A DNA stretch of 10,467 bases from Phoronis pallida. Lineage: Eukaryota > Phoronida > Phoronidae. The notes beneath the pieces were generated by a model, which saw nothing but the letters and a program-made list of their open reading frames with translations, was not told where the DNA came from and ran no database searches. The translations under genes were made by a program, and so were the position numbers. Positions 1 through 8,419 of the stretch are shown piece by piece. Numbering within the stretch: position 1 is the stretch's first letter; the number at the start of each line of letters is the position of its first letter. The stretch is from NCBI GenBank assembly GCA_028565715.1, contig JAOXYC010238015.1, positions 1 through 10,467 on the forward strand, read 5' to 3'.

Positions 1-1999
1 TACAGCACGAAATCAAAACATCAAGGAAACCATGCCAGGGAAGTAACTAGAAAAGATTATCATTCCAAAAAAATTTACATAATTAACTTTGTTTTTTTAA
101 ATATATTTAACCTATAGGCCTAAAGAAACTAATTCATGGTTATTTAGAGAGCAACCATAAAACTGCAATACACATTAAAAAAATCTGAAGTGCATACATG
201 TAGGGATAGAGCAGGTAATTCAATACAATGCTATTTGTATTAACTAACCAAATATTGGCGAATAAAGCTGTATTCAATACAATTTGTGTATGTTTAATAT
301 AAGTCTATTCAGAATCACTCAGTGTGCGCTAACAGCTAAATTCCTCTATTCTCAATTCATTTGTACAATTCTTTGTTTAGATTTTGGTTTGATTTTTGGC
401 CGCACCACAGGAAACTTTTCTAGAGCATTTCATCTATTATTCCCTACCACAATCTAGTTCAGTCCAGTTGAGTCCATGATCCAGCTTAATACAAGAAAAC
501 TTTCAATTGTCATTTAATTAATTCAGTCTATGGGGTCTTTGATTTGTTCCTTAAATTTGATTGTTAGTCAATTCAATTCTTTGCAGTAGGTACAATAATG
601 TATTGAAAAGCAGTGTTAAGCAAATATTGTTAAGAAAACAGACCATCAGATTAACAACTGTAATTGACTCAATTTATGCTTTGCCACATAAAATTCAATT
701 GAGTTGCAGCTTAATTGATTTTAAGTCACCTATTACCTCTGCAGGAGAGGATTGTTAACTTGTACTGGTGGTCTGGTTTAGTTGAATTGGTCCATGATGG
801 ACAATTATTGCATTTAAACATACACATTTTAATCTGCCCCCTTGAGAATTTTGTCTTTGAATGAAAAGTCTGTATTCCATGCATTGAAGTTTTTGTATGG
901 AGTTTTAAGAAGTGACAAATCCTTCACATTGATGGCTTAGAAACAGAATATAAAAAATTCATTTCTTTTGAAAACAACTCTAACTTTTTAATCTGAAATT
1001 GCTGCATCCAAAAATGACCAATGTTTTTTCATAAAGGACTTTACTGCCCAATGATTTCTCATTGACCACCAGAACATGTAGGTTATTGTAAATCTAGAAT
1101 AATTCTATTCATGACATTATAGTCTATTAATATGCATTGGTCTACGTGTATTTTTTAAAGGTCACCTCATAAAAATTCCCCATCAATGAAATGAGATAGG
1201 CTCCTATCTGATTTCCACACTCTGTGGTATTTTATTTGACTTGACTTATTTTTGTGTAAGTACACTGTTTTTCTAGCTTCCTCATTTAGCTTTCACTATT
1301 TAAAGTTGATAGACATTATAATCTAAGTTGCCAAAAATGAGTTATTTGTTAATTTTCAATATTTCGTACTGTATAAATAATGATACATTTTGCTTATTGT
1401 CTGAAAATAATGAGTCGGAATAGAGGAAAATCAATTGCTCCTACGCATAATCAATTCCAAGTGTTGGTGACGGATTTGTCTTTGCAATGCACATACATAC
1501 ACATATGATTCCTAATCAATAAACTAGAGAACTGCTGTGGTAGAAATCCAGATTCATTATCAATGACATCACTGATTTGTGGTTCAATTTATTTTCTTGT
1601 ACCATAGGCAACCCAAATCTAACATTGACTTACTTGTAGGATGATTGATCACTGAAATGGAAGAAAAAAATGGAAGAACGGAAACTGACAACAGTATAAT
1701 ATTTTATCTAAGTTAAAATTACTATTTTAGTTGTTAGTTAGGCTTTTTCCCGAGAATGAAATTCTCATTCAGAACATTTCAAAACTACCCAATTTCTTAA
1801 AAACCTTGACACAATCTTGTCCTTATATACGACATGGATGTCTAGAGGTCAAATGCACGCCGGACCGCTAACAGTTCGAACGAGGTAAACCAAGAACAGA
1901 TCGAAACTAATATAAAGTAAATAAAGAAACATCACTTCTTCGATTGAAAACAAACTGTTTATGGGAAGTAATAAACCTCAAAAAGGACATTTTAAAAAC
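1..1999. other. AT-rich non-coding stretch, nothing recognised
   Basis: I see no conserved protein, no RNA gene and no clear repeat boundary here. Poly-A/T runs and stop codons break all frames. The longest frame, 65 codons at 561-758, has a composition typical of random AT-rich DNA. It is probably intronic or intergenic. A slightly CpG-richer patch at about 1855-1910 could be the edge of an old element, but no terminus could be defined. Confidence 0.6.
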
Positions 2000-2281
2000 T
2001 TGTGCCCGGGAATTGTGGGATTCCATTGCGATGGTAACTGGGACGCTGTTTTCTGATTGGCCACATGGTTAGGTAACTCCTCCCACTTCCGCTAAATGTT
2101 GCCCGACATGTCGCAGAAAGTTAAACATGTTTGACTTTCCGCGACATGTCGGCCGACACTCTGCGATGTTGCGCGCGATGTCGCAGGACAAGACTCACTG
2201 GCATTAACACGTACAACTTTCGTGTCGCGTGACATGTTGGCCGGTTTTTCGGCCGAAAAATCGCTCGTGTGAACGGGCGCC
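2000..2281. mobile_element. Remnant of a CpG-rich non-autonomous DNA transposon (possibly Harbinger- or hAT-like MITE)
   Basis: Unlike its AT-rich flanks, this block is rich in CpG and in short palindromes. These include GACATGTCG at 2105 and 2143, related gcgatgtcgc and gacatgttgg copies, and TTTTTCGGCCGAAAAA at 2245-2260. The right edge reads cgtgtgaacgggcgcc followed by TTA at 2282-2284. A 'gggcgcc cgttcacacg' type end next to TTA resembles PIF/Harbinger non-autonomous elements, whose target duplication is a 3-bp TWA. No matching left terminus was found, so the element is truncated or its 5' limit is misplaced, and the start given is approximate. No transposase is encoded. The 65-codon minus-strand frame inside it is spurious. 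Confidence 0.5.
2103..2152. repeat. 50-bp loopless near-perfect palindrome inside the transposon remnant
   Basis: Two 25-bp arms meet at the centre (2127/2128, within aaacatgttt) with no spacer and only two mismatched pairs (2122/2133 and 2115/2140). Each arm ends in a copy of CCGACATGTCG, itself largely palindromic, so the structure is nested. It probably forms part of the subterminal repeats of the surrounding element. Confidence 0.85.
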
Positions 2282-2284
2282 TTA

Positions 2285-2575
2285 AAACATATGTTTGAAC
2301 TCTTGAATCAGTTATCACTCACACAAACAATTTAAGCCCTTGCAGGACAAAACGTTGTCAACAAAAACAAATTTGTGTATATTTCCGTTGAATCTGAAAT
2401 CAAAGTTTTGAATGACCTCCATGTAGCCTTAGGCTAACCTTTTCATTCACAAGATATTGTCAATGCATTGGTTTATTTATAAATAACTGTTATTGGTTAA
2501 ATATCTAAGGTCATTGATGTGCAAAAACATGATGTCCGATTGTTATCAATTGAGTGTGACTGTGGGACTTGTCAC
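2285..2575. other. AT-rich non-coding stretch, nothing recognised
   Basis: No gene, RNA or defined repeat was recognised between the CpG-rich element and the first diverged repeat copy. Confidence 0.5.
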
Positions 2576-2777
2576 CAATTATGATCTCAAATATTGAAAT
2601 GCAAAAAATGACAATACCATGAATAGTATTTAATCATGGTTTGAATCTTCTCAATTTCATGTTAGATTATCAGATTGGGTGGAGACAGGAGTGGTTTGTT
2701 TTTTCCCAAGTGCCTGACTGTGTTTTTTTGATAATCAATTTTATTTTTCGTTAGATGAATTCATACCATCTTATCAC
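2576..2777. repeat. Diverged interspersed repeat, copy 1
   Basis: This ~200-bp unit starts caattatgatct, passes through gaatagtatttaatcatgg and cagattgggtgg, and ends gatgaattcataccatctta. Its second half (from about 2626) aligns with 3141-3290 through shared blocks such as atcatggtttgaatctt, cagattgggtgg, acaggagtgg and gatgaattc. Its first half aligns with 2795-2864. It is non-coding and the family was not recognised. Confidence 0.75.
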
Positions 2778-2794
2778 ATTTGAAGATACCATGT

Positions 2795-2864
2795 CAATTA
2801 TGATCTTAACAAAATTAAAAGGCAAAAAAGATTCTATGAATAGTACAAAGTATTTTATCATGTT
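2795..2864. repeat. Diverged interspersed repeat, partial copy 2
   Basis: The blocks caattatgatctta, ggcaaaaaa, ctatgaatagta and ttttatcatg match the first half of the 2576-2777 unit in the same order and orientation, with small indels. The second half is missing or too diverged to follow. It lies only about 20 bp after copy 1, suggesting an old tandem arrangement. Confidence 0.55.
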
Positions 2865-3140
2865 TCCATACTTTCGTGAGCCACATAGGATTAGGATGCA
2901 TTGAATATAAAAAACAACGCTTTTAAAAGTCGACATGTTTCAACGTGTATTCTTCACATTATTCTCAAAACAAATGGCGATGTAAACAAAGCAACCTCAC
3001 AATATATGGCGTGGGTTGGTATAAATACAGGAACAGAAACATGGAATAACTGGACAAGTAATAACTAGAAATTCAAACATACAGTGTAATCAATTCATGT
3101 GTAAGCTGAGCATTTAATACAGCGTATTCTTTAGAAATAA

Positions 3141-3290
3141 TTATTTTATCATGGTTTGAATCTTAACAATTTCATGCTTGATTGCATCAGATTGGGTGGG
3201 AACAGGAGTGGGTTTTTTTTTCCAAACTGAAAGCGCCTGTGTTTTTTGATTACATTTTTTTTTTCAAGATGAATTCTTATCATCTTATCA
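3141..3290. repeat. Diverged interspersed repeat, copy 3
   Basis: This is a same-strand copy of the second half of the 2576-2777 unit, about 515 bp downstream. Shared blocks in order are atcatggtttgaatctt, caatttcatg, cagattgggtgg, acaggagtgg, a T-rich tract and gatgaattc/catcttatca. Divergence is mostly in homopolymer length and small indels, as expected of an old non-coding duplication. Confidence 0.8.
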
Positions 3291-3761
3291 GTTGCTGCTC
3301 GCATACATATTTCAAGTTTCAACCATAAATTAGTAACTAGTTTGTAAAAGTTTTTGTAACTAGCATACTCCTAAACTTTCAAATTGTCCACACTAAATCT
3401 CCATTCAGAAATAAATATCTTGTGTTTAATTTCATATCCATTCCTTGTTAAAATGTAGGCACAGATTGCACTCAAACAACTGTCGTGACATCCAACACGT
3501 ACTTTATGCACTTGAAAAATATTTTTTTGATGAACCACCTGAATTGAACTGATACAACTTACAACAAAGAGAATGTCTAGTGTTACATCCCTTGGGGATC
3601 AATCTGAGACATTCGATGAATCATTGCATTATCTTGAAAAACACTCCTCATTTCAAAGCATTATCAATTCTGATTCACAAAAAAATTGGCTTTGTTGCAC
3701 CCTGCTCACAGTTAAAAGTGCATACAGTGATTTTTGAAAACTCCCAAAGGACATTTAGTCA
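3291..3761. other. AT-rich non-coding stretch, nothing recognised
   Basis: No family-level protein similarity and no RNA gene was seen. The 72-codon plus-strand frame at 3580-3798 runs into the palindrome at 3762 and has no recognisable domain, so I do not call it a gene. Confidence 0.6.
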
Positions 3762-3816
3762 CCGGTGTCTAGACCCATCTTACTCTAATTTAGAGTAAGA
3801 TGGGTCTAGACACCGG
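3762..3816. repeat. Perfect 55-bp palindrome (27-bp arms, 1-nt spacer)
   Basis: The left arm at 3762-3788 begins ccggtgtctagaccc and is exactly complementary to 3790-3816, with a single T (3789) at the centre. An internal GTCTAGAC makes the arms partly self-complementary. Outside the perfect arms a weaker match can be traced (aggac on the left, ggtcct on the right near 3830), so this may be the core of a larger decayed inverted repeat. No target duplication was found. Confidence 0.95.
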
Positions 3817-4177
3817 CCAATGGCTGCCGGTCCTAATAGAGAATAAAAAGTTTTATTTTTGAAAGCGGCTTAAACTTTTGATTTTAATAACTAATTATGA
3901 GCTCTTTGTCAACTCTTTTTGTAAAGTGAAGATTATATGCTTTCTACGGGACAAAAAGTGATAAATTCCAATGATTGCATTTTGTCTTTCTATCTTCAAA
4001 TCAAACTATGAGTAGGGGTCACGTCATACTATAAGCACGCTAAAAAGTGCTCATCCATTATTCATTATGCCCTTAAAACAAATCCTCATTCTACACAATT
4101 ATTCATTGCTTATTAGTGGAATGATTTCTCTCTTCATGAAGCAGATTAGACAGCTACAGACCTATTCGTTACTAGTG
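3817..4177. other. AT-rich non-coding stretch, nothing recognised
   Basis: Apart from a short ccggc/gccgg hairpin just right of the palindrome (about 3813-3830), nothing was recognised before the tRNA-like segment. Confidence 0.5.
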
Positions 4178-4267
4178 GTCGGCATAGTCTATCAGTAAAA
4201 CGCTGGTCTCATAATCTGAAAGTCATTTGTTCAAATCCAAGTGGTAGTCCAGTGAATTAAAAAAAAA
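4178..4267 (+). repeat. Degenerate tRNA-Met-derived sequence with A run (SINE-like)
   Basis: The block ctggtctcataatctgaaag carries a CAU anticodon in the CTCATAA loop typical of eukaryotic elongator tRNA-Met. It is followed at the right distance by GTTCAAATCC, close to the RNA polymerase III B box (GGTTCRANTCC). Upstream, tagtctatcagta sits where the A box should be. The D-stem, anticodon-stem and T-stem pairings are broken and the acceptor stem does not close, so this is not a working tRNA gene. A run of nine A (4259-4267) follows, as in tRNA-derived SINEs. No flanking target duplication was seen. A stand-alone tRNA pseudogene is the alternative. Confidence 0.6.
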
Positions 4268-4710
4268 TTTAGTTATAAAATAAAAGATTAAATTTCAATT
4301 GAAATCATGTTTTTTACTGTCATTTCCCTTAGAATGCCCAAGGCTCTTCAGACAATTTGGTAGAAGGGAGGCGTTTATTTATTACTTGGAGAAAATCACA
4401 GGTCTTGGAAGTTGAAAAAATCTTATCTCTGAGGCTTTGAAGGGGTATACTGACCGTAAATCATTGCTTGGTTAAAATTAAATAACTGACAGCAAAGTGA
4501 ACTATTTGCTCAATTCTCCAAGGGAGTTGGAATATGGGGGAAAAGTGCACTGAATGTAACCAAATTGTAAATTTGTGAGGTAGAATACAGTATTTAGGAA
4601 CAATATTAAATTAATTAGTTTCAAAATTTTAAATAAAATATAAAGAAATCCGATAACTAAAGATGAAGGTGCTGATCCTCTTGATGGATGCGTCTGTAAA
4701 ATGAAGTAAA
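4268..4710. other. AT-rich non-coding stretch, nothing recognised
   Basis: Short A/T-rich words and stop codons fill every frame. No repeat edge or gene was recognised before the palindrome at 4711. Confidence 0.5.
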
Positions 4711-4778
4711 TTTGAGTAAAAGAAATACAGAATGAAGCACAAATGTTTGTGCTTCATTCTGTATTTCTTTTACTCAAA
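4711..4778. repeat. Perfect 68-bp palindrome (33-bp arms, 2-nt spacer)
   Basis: The left arm (4711-4743, beginning tttgagtaaaagaaatacag) is exactly complementary to 4746-4778, separated only by TG. Similarity ends abruptly on both sides (A/A mismatch at 4710/4779), with no decayed extension and no target duplication. Complete identity of long arms implies a recent origin or an artefact. A transcript would form a 33-bp hairpin with almost no loop. Confidence 0.97.
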
Positions 4779-5201
4779 AATTTTAAACAAATGTTTTCAA
4801 GTGTTTTTCTTTTAACCTTGATTTTAACAAAGAATATTTTGTGCATTATAAGTCAAGTAAAAGATGCCCAATCCTTCATTAATTAGGCCATTCATTTTTT
4901 AACTTAACCACAAATCCCTAAAGTGCAACCTCCGATTATAAAATACGGCTGAGAAAATAATAGAGCACTCCCATTTTACTCAGATTAAGTGCATATTGAT
5001 TGTTCAATATTGAGTTTCAAGGAATATAAAACATGTGATTAAGTGTATTGTTCCATTTATGTACTCGGATATTAGGATATTAAGATTTCTATGTGGTTAA
5101 TTTAATTGTGATTTAAAATCTTGAAGGATAAATGAAATCAGAATGTACTTATCACGTAGACATTTTTATAGTACTTCAACATCATAATATATTAAAAAAC
5201 A
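4779..5201. other. AT-rich non-coding stretch, nothing recognised
   Basis: No gene, RNA or repeat boundary was recognised between the perfect palindrome and the TTAA-flanked element. Confidence 0.5.
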
Positions 5202-5567
5202 TTAAAGATACCGTCTACTCGTTGGTGAGGATCTGGGGTCAAAATTTAAATCAACTAGATATTTTGTGTATGAGTCCTTTGATGAATATTATATGATTAA
5301 CCTGCATCATAGTAAAAAAATTCAAAAAAATCAGTCAAGGGGTAAATTTGAGATTTTTGTATCCAAAAAAACCTTCTCGTACGAGAAGGTTTTTGAAATT
5401 TACCCTTTTTAGGATAAAAAACTCAAATTTACCTCTTTACCGATTTTAAATTTTTTTTTTATTAAGATGCAGGTTAAATATACTCATCAAAGGACGCGTA
5501 CACACAATTTCTAGTTGATTTGAATTTTGACCCCATATCCTCACCAACAAGGAGACAGTATCTTTAA
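5202..5567. mobile_element. Palindromic MITE flanked by TTAA
   Basis: The 358-bp body (5206-5563) is one long inverted repeat. The left end, agataccgtctactcgttgg, pairs with the right end, ccaacaaggagacagtatct. Complementarity continues through ggtgaggat, ggggtcaaaatt, aatcaactaga, tcctttgatga, aacctgcat and gtaaatttgag to a perfect 28-bp core (5367-5394) around accttctcgt/acgagaaggt. TTAA lies directly outside both ends (5202-5205, 5564-5567), consistent with TTAA-targeting transposases (piggyBac or Kolobok type). Because TTAA is its own complement, it could also be part of the inverted repeat. No ORF is present, so movement would need an enzyme in trans. Moderate arm divergence indicates some age. 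Confidence 0.85.
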
Positions 5568-5978
5568 CGTTAAAAAGCAATTTTGATAAAAGATTAGATT
5601 GTGAGATGAACAAACCTAATTGCTTGGAGACTGACTAATTATTATTGAAAACTAAAATGTCACAAAATGAAATGTCAATTTAGGAGTCAACATTTGTCTC
5701 ATAACATATTCATGGAACATTATCAGCGAACGCCTTCATCTTATCAGCCCCTCTAACCCCTGGTTATCCTCATAATCAGCTTTTTAGGGGCACCAAAATC
5801 GTATCAAATTGCGTGATTTGTTAAAAAAATAGAAATGTATTGTTCTATTACATTTTCTTACCAAATAAGATGGGAAATGTTGATCTGGCCGGTTGTGACT
5901 TGTGAGGGTGATCAGGGTTAGGAGGGGCCGATGGCTTAAGTCTACTCCTGTTTTGGAAATTAACTTTTGGGTAGGGAT
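5568..5978. other. Non-coding stretch, nothing recognised
   Basis: The region between the TTAA element and the next fold-back element holds no recognised gene. The 82-codon minus-strand frame at 5784-6032 overlaps the adjacent repeat, has no domain and is not called. Confidence 0.5.
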
Positions 5979-6291
5979 CATAACAGGCCTTGGTAACAAC
6001 AAGGACCACAAAACCGGGCACATGAGTCTCAAACTAGGCCACTGGACCTAAAAACTAGGCACACAAACCCAAATACTGGGTACACACACCCAAAATACCG
6101 GGTTCACGTACAAAAAACCAGGCACATGGACAGAGTACCGGATTGTCTGCGGGCCCGGTACTTTGTCTGTGTACCAGGTATTTTGGGTGTGTGTACCCGG
6201 TATTTGGGTATGTGTGCCTAGTTTTTTGGTCCCTTGCCCTGTGTGCCCGGTTTTGTGGCCTGTGTCCTTGTTGTTACCAAGGCCTGCATAA
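5979..6291. mobile_element. Fold-back element built of ~20-bp tandem units, with 5-bp target duplication CATAA
   Basis: The 303-bp body (5984-6286) begins CAGGCCTTGGTAACAACAAG and ends with its near-exact complement. The arms continue as imperfect tandem units of about 20 bp sharing a core like aaataccgggtacacacaccc: roughly seven units on the left, and the complementary orientation on the right. A gtaccgg/ccggtac pair lies near the centre (6135-6141, 6155-6161). CATAA directly abuts both ends (5979-5983 and 6287-6291), consistent with a 5-bp target duplication. No transposase is present. The Cys/Tyr/Val-rich frames of 63 and 114 codons reading through it are translations of the tandem units, not genes. 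The family was not identified. Confidence 0.85.
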
Positions 6292-6374
6292 GATGTCAAG
6301 TAAATGGTTCTTTTTAGCTTGCTGCTCAATCTAATTTTTGACATGGTCTTGTGTAAAAATCCAAATACCAGTAC

Positions 6375-6957
6375 TACCGGGAATTTCCGCATAGAAGCCC
6401 CGGGGCGTGTGTACGGAAAACGTCATTTTTCAGGCACTTTGAAAACTCCAAATAAACGCCCGGGCGTGTATTCGGAAAGGAGGGGCATGTGAACGGAAAA
6501 TCATAGCTTTGGCTATAAAAGTGTCAGTGTTAAACGCAAAAAGTGAAACGGCTCTTTTGGGTGACGTGAATTGGTAGTCCTTAAAAGGTTATTTTTGTAA
6601 TATCTGCCCAGTGTGACAGAAAAATCAATGTACATGGCTCTTCCCCGTGGCAAAAATATGGTTCTTTAAGATTTCATTTGTGTTCATAAATTAAAAGTGC
6701 TCCACAAAACTGAATTTGTGAAAGTAGGCCCAAGTTGACGCTGAGTCAGTAGACTTCTTAGAGGAATTTTCCGACTAAACGCCCAGATATTGCCAGCACC
6801 AAATAAATGCCCATAGGCGTATATTCGGAAACTGACAATTCTCTGGAATTTTTGAAAACACCAAATAAACGCCCGTGAACGTTTATTCGGAAAAAAATTT
6901 CGAACATAAGCCCATGGGCGATACATCGGATGGGCTTATCTGCGGAAATTCCCGGTA
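6375..6957. mobile_element. Non-autonomous DNA element with 17-bp inverted ends and internal hairpin units
   Basis: The left end TACCGGGAATTTCCGCA (6375-6391) is an exact inverted match to 6941-6957. If TA is the target duplication, the body is 6377-6955 (579 bp). Similarity extends further inward (atagaagcccc against gataagccc). The interior carries repeated hairpin units of the form ttccgaataaacgccc-gggcgtgtattcggaa near 6384-6417, 6450-6478, 6480-6500 (half unit), 6767-6833, 6858-6892 and 6899-6950. The middle (about 6500-6765) is unstructured and non-coding. The minus-strand frames at 6684-6961 are repeat translations. A TA target would suit a Tc1/mariner-type or similar transposase acting in trans, but the family is not identified. 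Confidence 0.8.
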
Positions 6958-8290
6958 TCAACTATCTTCCTTGTACTCATAGGTGATTCACCTCTTTTCC
7001 AATGGGATGATTGTTGTAACATACTGGACATTCACCTTGGTGGCTTGAATTGATGACCTCTAAATTACAGCATCTATTTCTACTGCATATTGCAATCCCA
7101 GGGAGTTGCCTAGTTATCAAACATTACATAACAAATGTCTTCTCTTGATTAAACAGTGTTAAACTATCTCTGCACACACACTCTAGGTTTTCTGGTTTAG
7201 AATCTAAACATTTGTGTAGGGTTATGTATTGAAATCAATACCTAGGTTTCTTGTGGGTGGTGTTAATGGCTGTAGGCATTTAGCTGGAGATGCTGTTCAT
7301 ATTTGGTGTGAGCCTGATGGCAAATTGATGCAGTTACCTGTGTAGATGGTGTTTAGTTTAGTTGGTGTTTTCATGGTCTGACTGAGTTGTTAATTTGTTA
7401 TAGTAATTAGGCCAAAGAAGTTATAGACGTTTCTTATGTTTGCAAAAAATCAGAGGGTAGACTTAAATGATATTGATAATTAATCCATATTCGCTGTCTG
7501 ACATTTATGGCTTTAGACTTGATTTTAGCTGTTAACTCAGATAACATGTTCCCCCAATGAAAATGTCAATTACAAATTTACTGATATCAAAGTTATGGTG
7601 ACAATTGCATTTAAAAACTCCAATACAGATATGATTTATAGGCCACATTGTTTTGTAATTCATGAAAGTGCCCAGACTTCCTTGTCACTGTGTAACTAAA
7701 TTTAGCTGGCTAAAGGTGTCAGGAACTTTGAAAGTTCATTTTTCCTTTTTGCTAATCTTATGAGAAATATCTCATAGGCATGTACTTGTCATTCGTTGTG
7801 ATTGATCATAGAGTGAGTTCTTGAGTTCTATAGCAGGGCAACCTTGTACATTTTTACCCCAGCTAACAAGGTGAAAGCTTTGGGGTTATATCTTACATTC
7901 CAATAAAAAAATATCAGATCATGTATGTTTCTCCCATTACATACATAACTGGCCTATGGTATGCATTATTAGAATGGTTTCAATAAAACACAGTAGAGTA
8001 CATTCAATACTGTTTTTGCTAGAAAGTGTTAAAATTGAATTTCAAGATTCCTTTATCCGTGGAATTTTTATCTCAAACCAAAAATGTGAAGAAATGAAAT
8101 GATTGTCTCAATTAAAAATGAAAAGATGTTTAATTTAATCGTTATTGTTTAAAGCACGTAATGAGTGCAGGGACACAGTAGGATCAATTTCATTACCAAG
8201 GGCAGCTGCAATATTTAAGCTTCAAATTCCCATGCTCGTTTGAAATAGACACTGTCTATGGCTATGATTATGTATAGTTAAACAGTTATA
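6958..8290. other. Non-coding stretch upstream of the SLC6 exon, probably intron
   Basis: I searched this stretch for the preceding SLC6 exon (expected to encode WRFPY and NGGG before a phase-1 donor) and did not find it. Two tiny hairpins are present (gtattga/tcaatac near 7226-7241 and tatgaga/tctcata near 7757-7774). Nothing else was recognised. Confidence 0.6.
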
Positions 8291-8312
8291 TTCTTTACCT
8301 ATGCAGGTGAGT
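8291..8312 (+). promoter_or_regulatory. Candidate recursive splice site (acceptor fused to donor)
   Basis: A pyrimidine-rich stretch followed by CAG|GTGAGT (AG at 8305-8306, GT at 8307-8308) places a good 3' acceptor directly against a consensus 5' donor. This zero-length-exon arrangement is the signature of recursive (ratchet) splicing in long metazoan introns. The upstream bases do not encode the expected TM1/NGGG exon end, so it is not an ordinary exon end for this gene. The site is only 153 nt before the TM2 exon acceptor, closer than typical recursive sites. A chance match remains plausible. Confidence 0.35.
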
Positions 8313-8419
8313 ATGAGATTTATCTGAACAACATGTACTATATTATATATTATTGAATGGCATCAAGAAAAAATATGACACAATATTCAAAAGGCCATTT
8401 TTCATTTTTTGTAAATTTA

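Noticed and set aside
561-758. 65-codon plus-strand frame.
   Set aside because: Length and composition are expected by chance in AT-rich DNA, and no domain or splice context is visible.
1845-1915. CpG-bearing patch with gttcgaac that hints at a tRNA B box.
   Set aside because: The bases after gttcgaac do not fit the B box on either strand, no A box lies at the right distance, and no cloverleaf can be drawn.
2121-2318. 65-codon minus-strand Arg-rich frame.
   Set aside because: It runs through the CpG-rich palindromic element. The Arg content follows from CpG-rich repeats and no family is recognisable.
3580-3798. 72-codon plus-strand frame.
   Set aside because: It ends inside the perfect palindrome, has no recognisable domain and no flanking splice or start context.
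6048-6392. 114-codon minus-strand frame with repeating Gly-Thr-His-Thr type sequence, and its 63-codon plus-strand counterpart.
   Set aside because: Both are translations of the ~20-bp tandem units of the fold-back element, with no domain and no splice context.
6684-6961. Two overlapping minus-strand frames of 80 and 67 codons.
   Set aside because: They lie wholly inside the hairpin-unit transposon, and their similarity to each other comes from the repeated DNA motif rather than from protein conservation.
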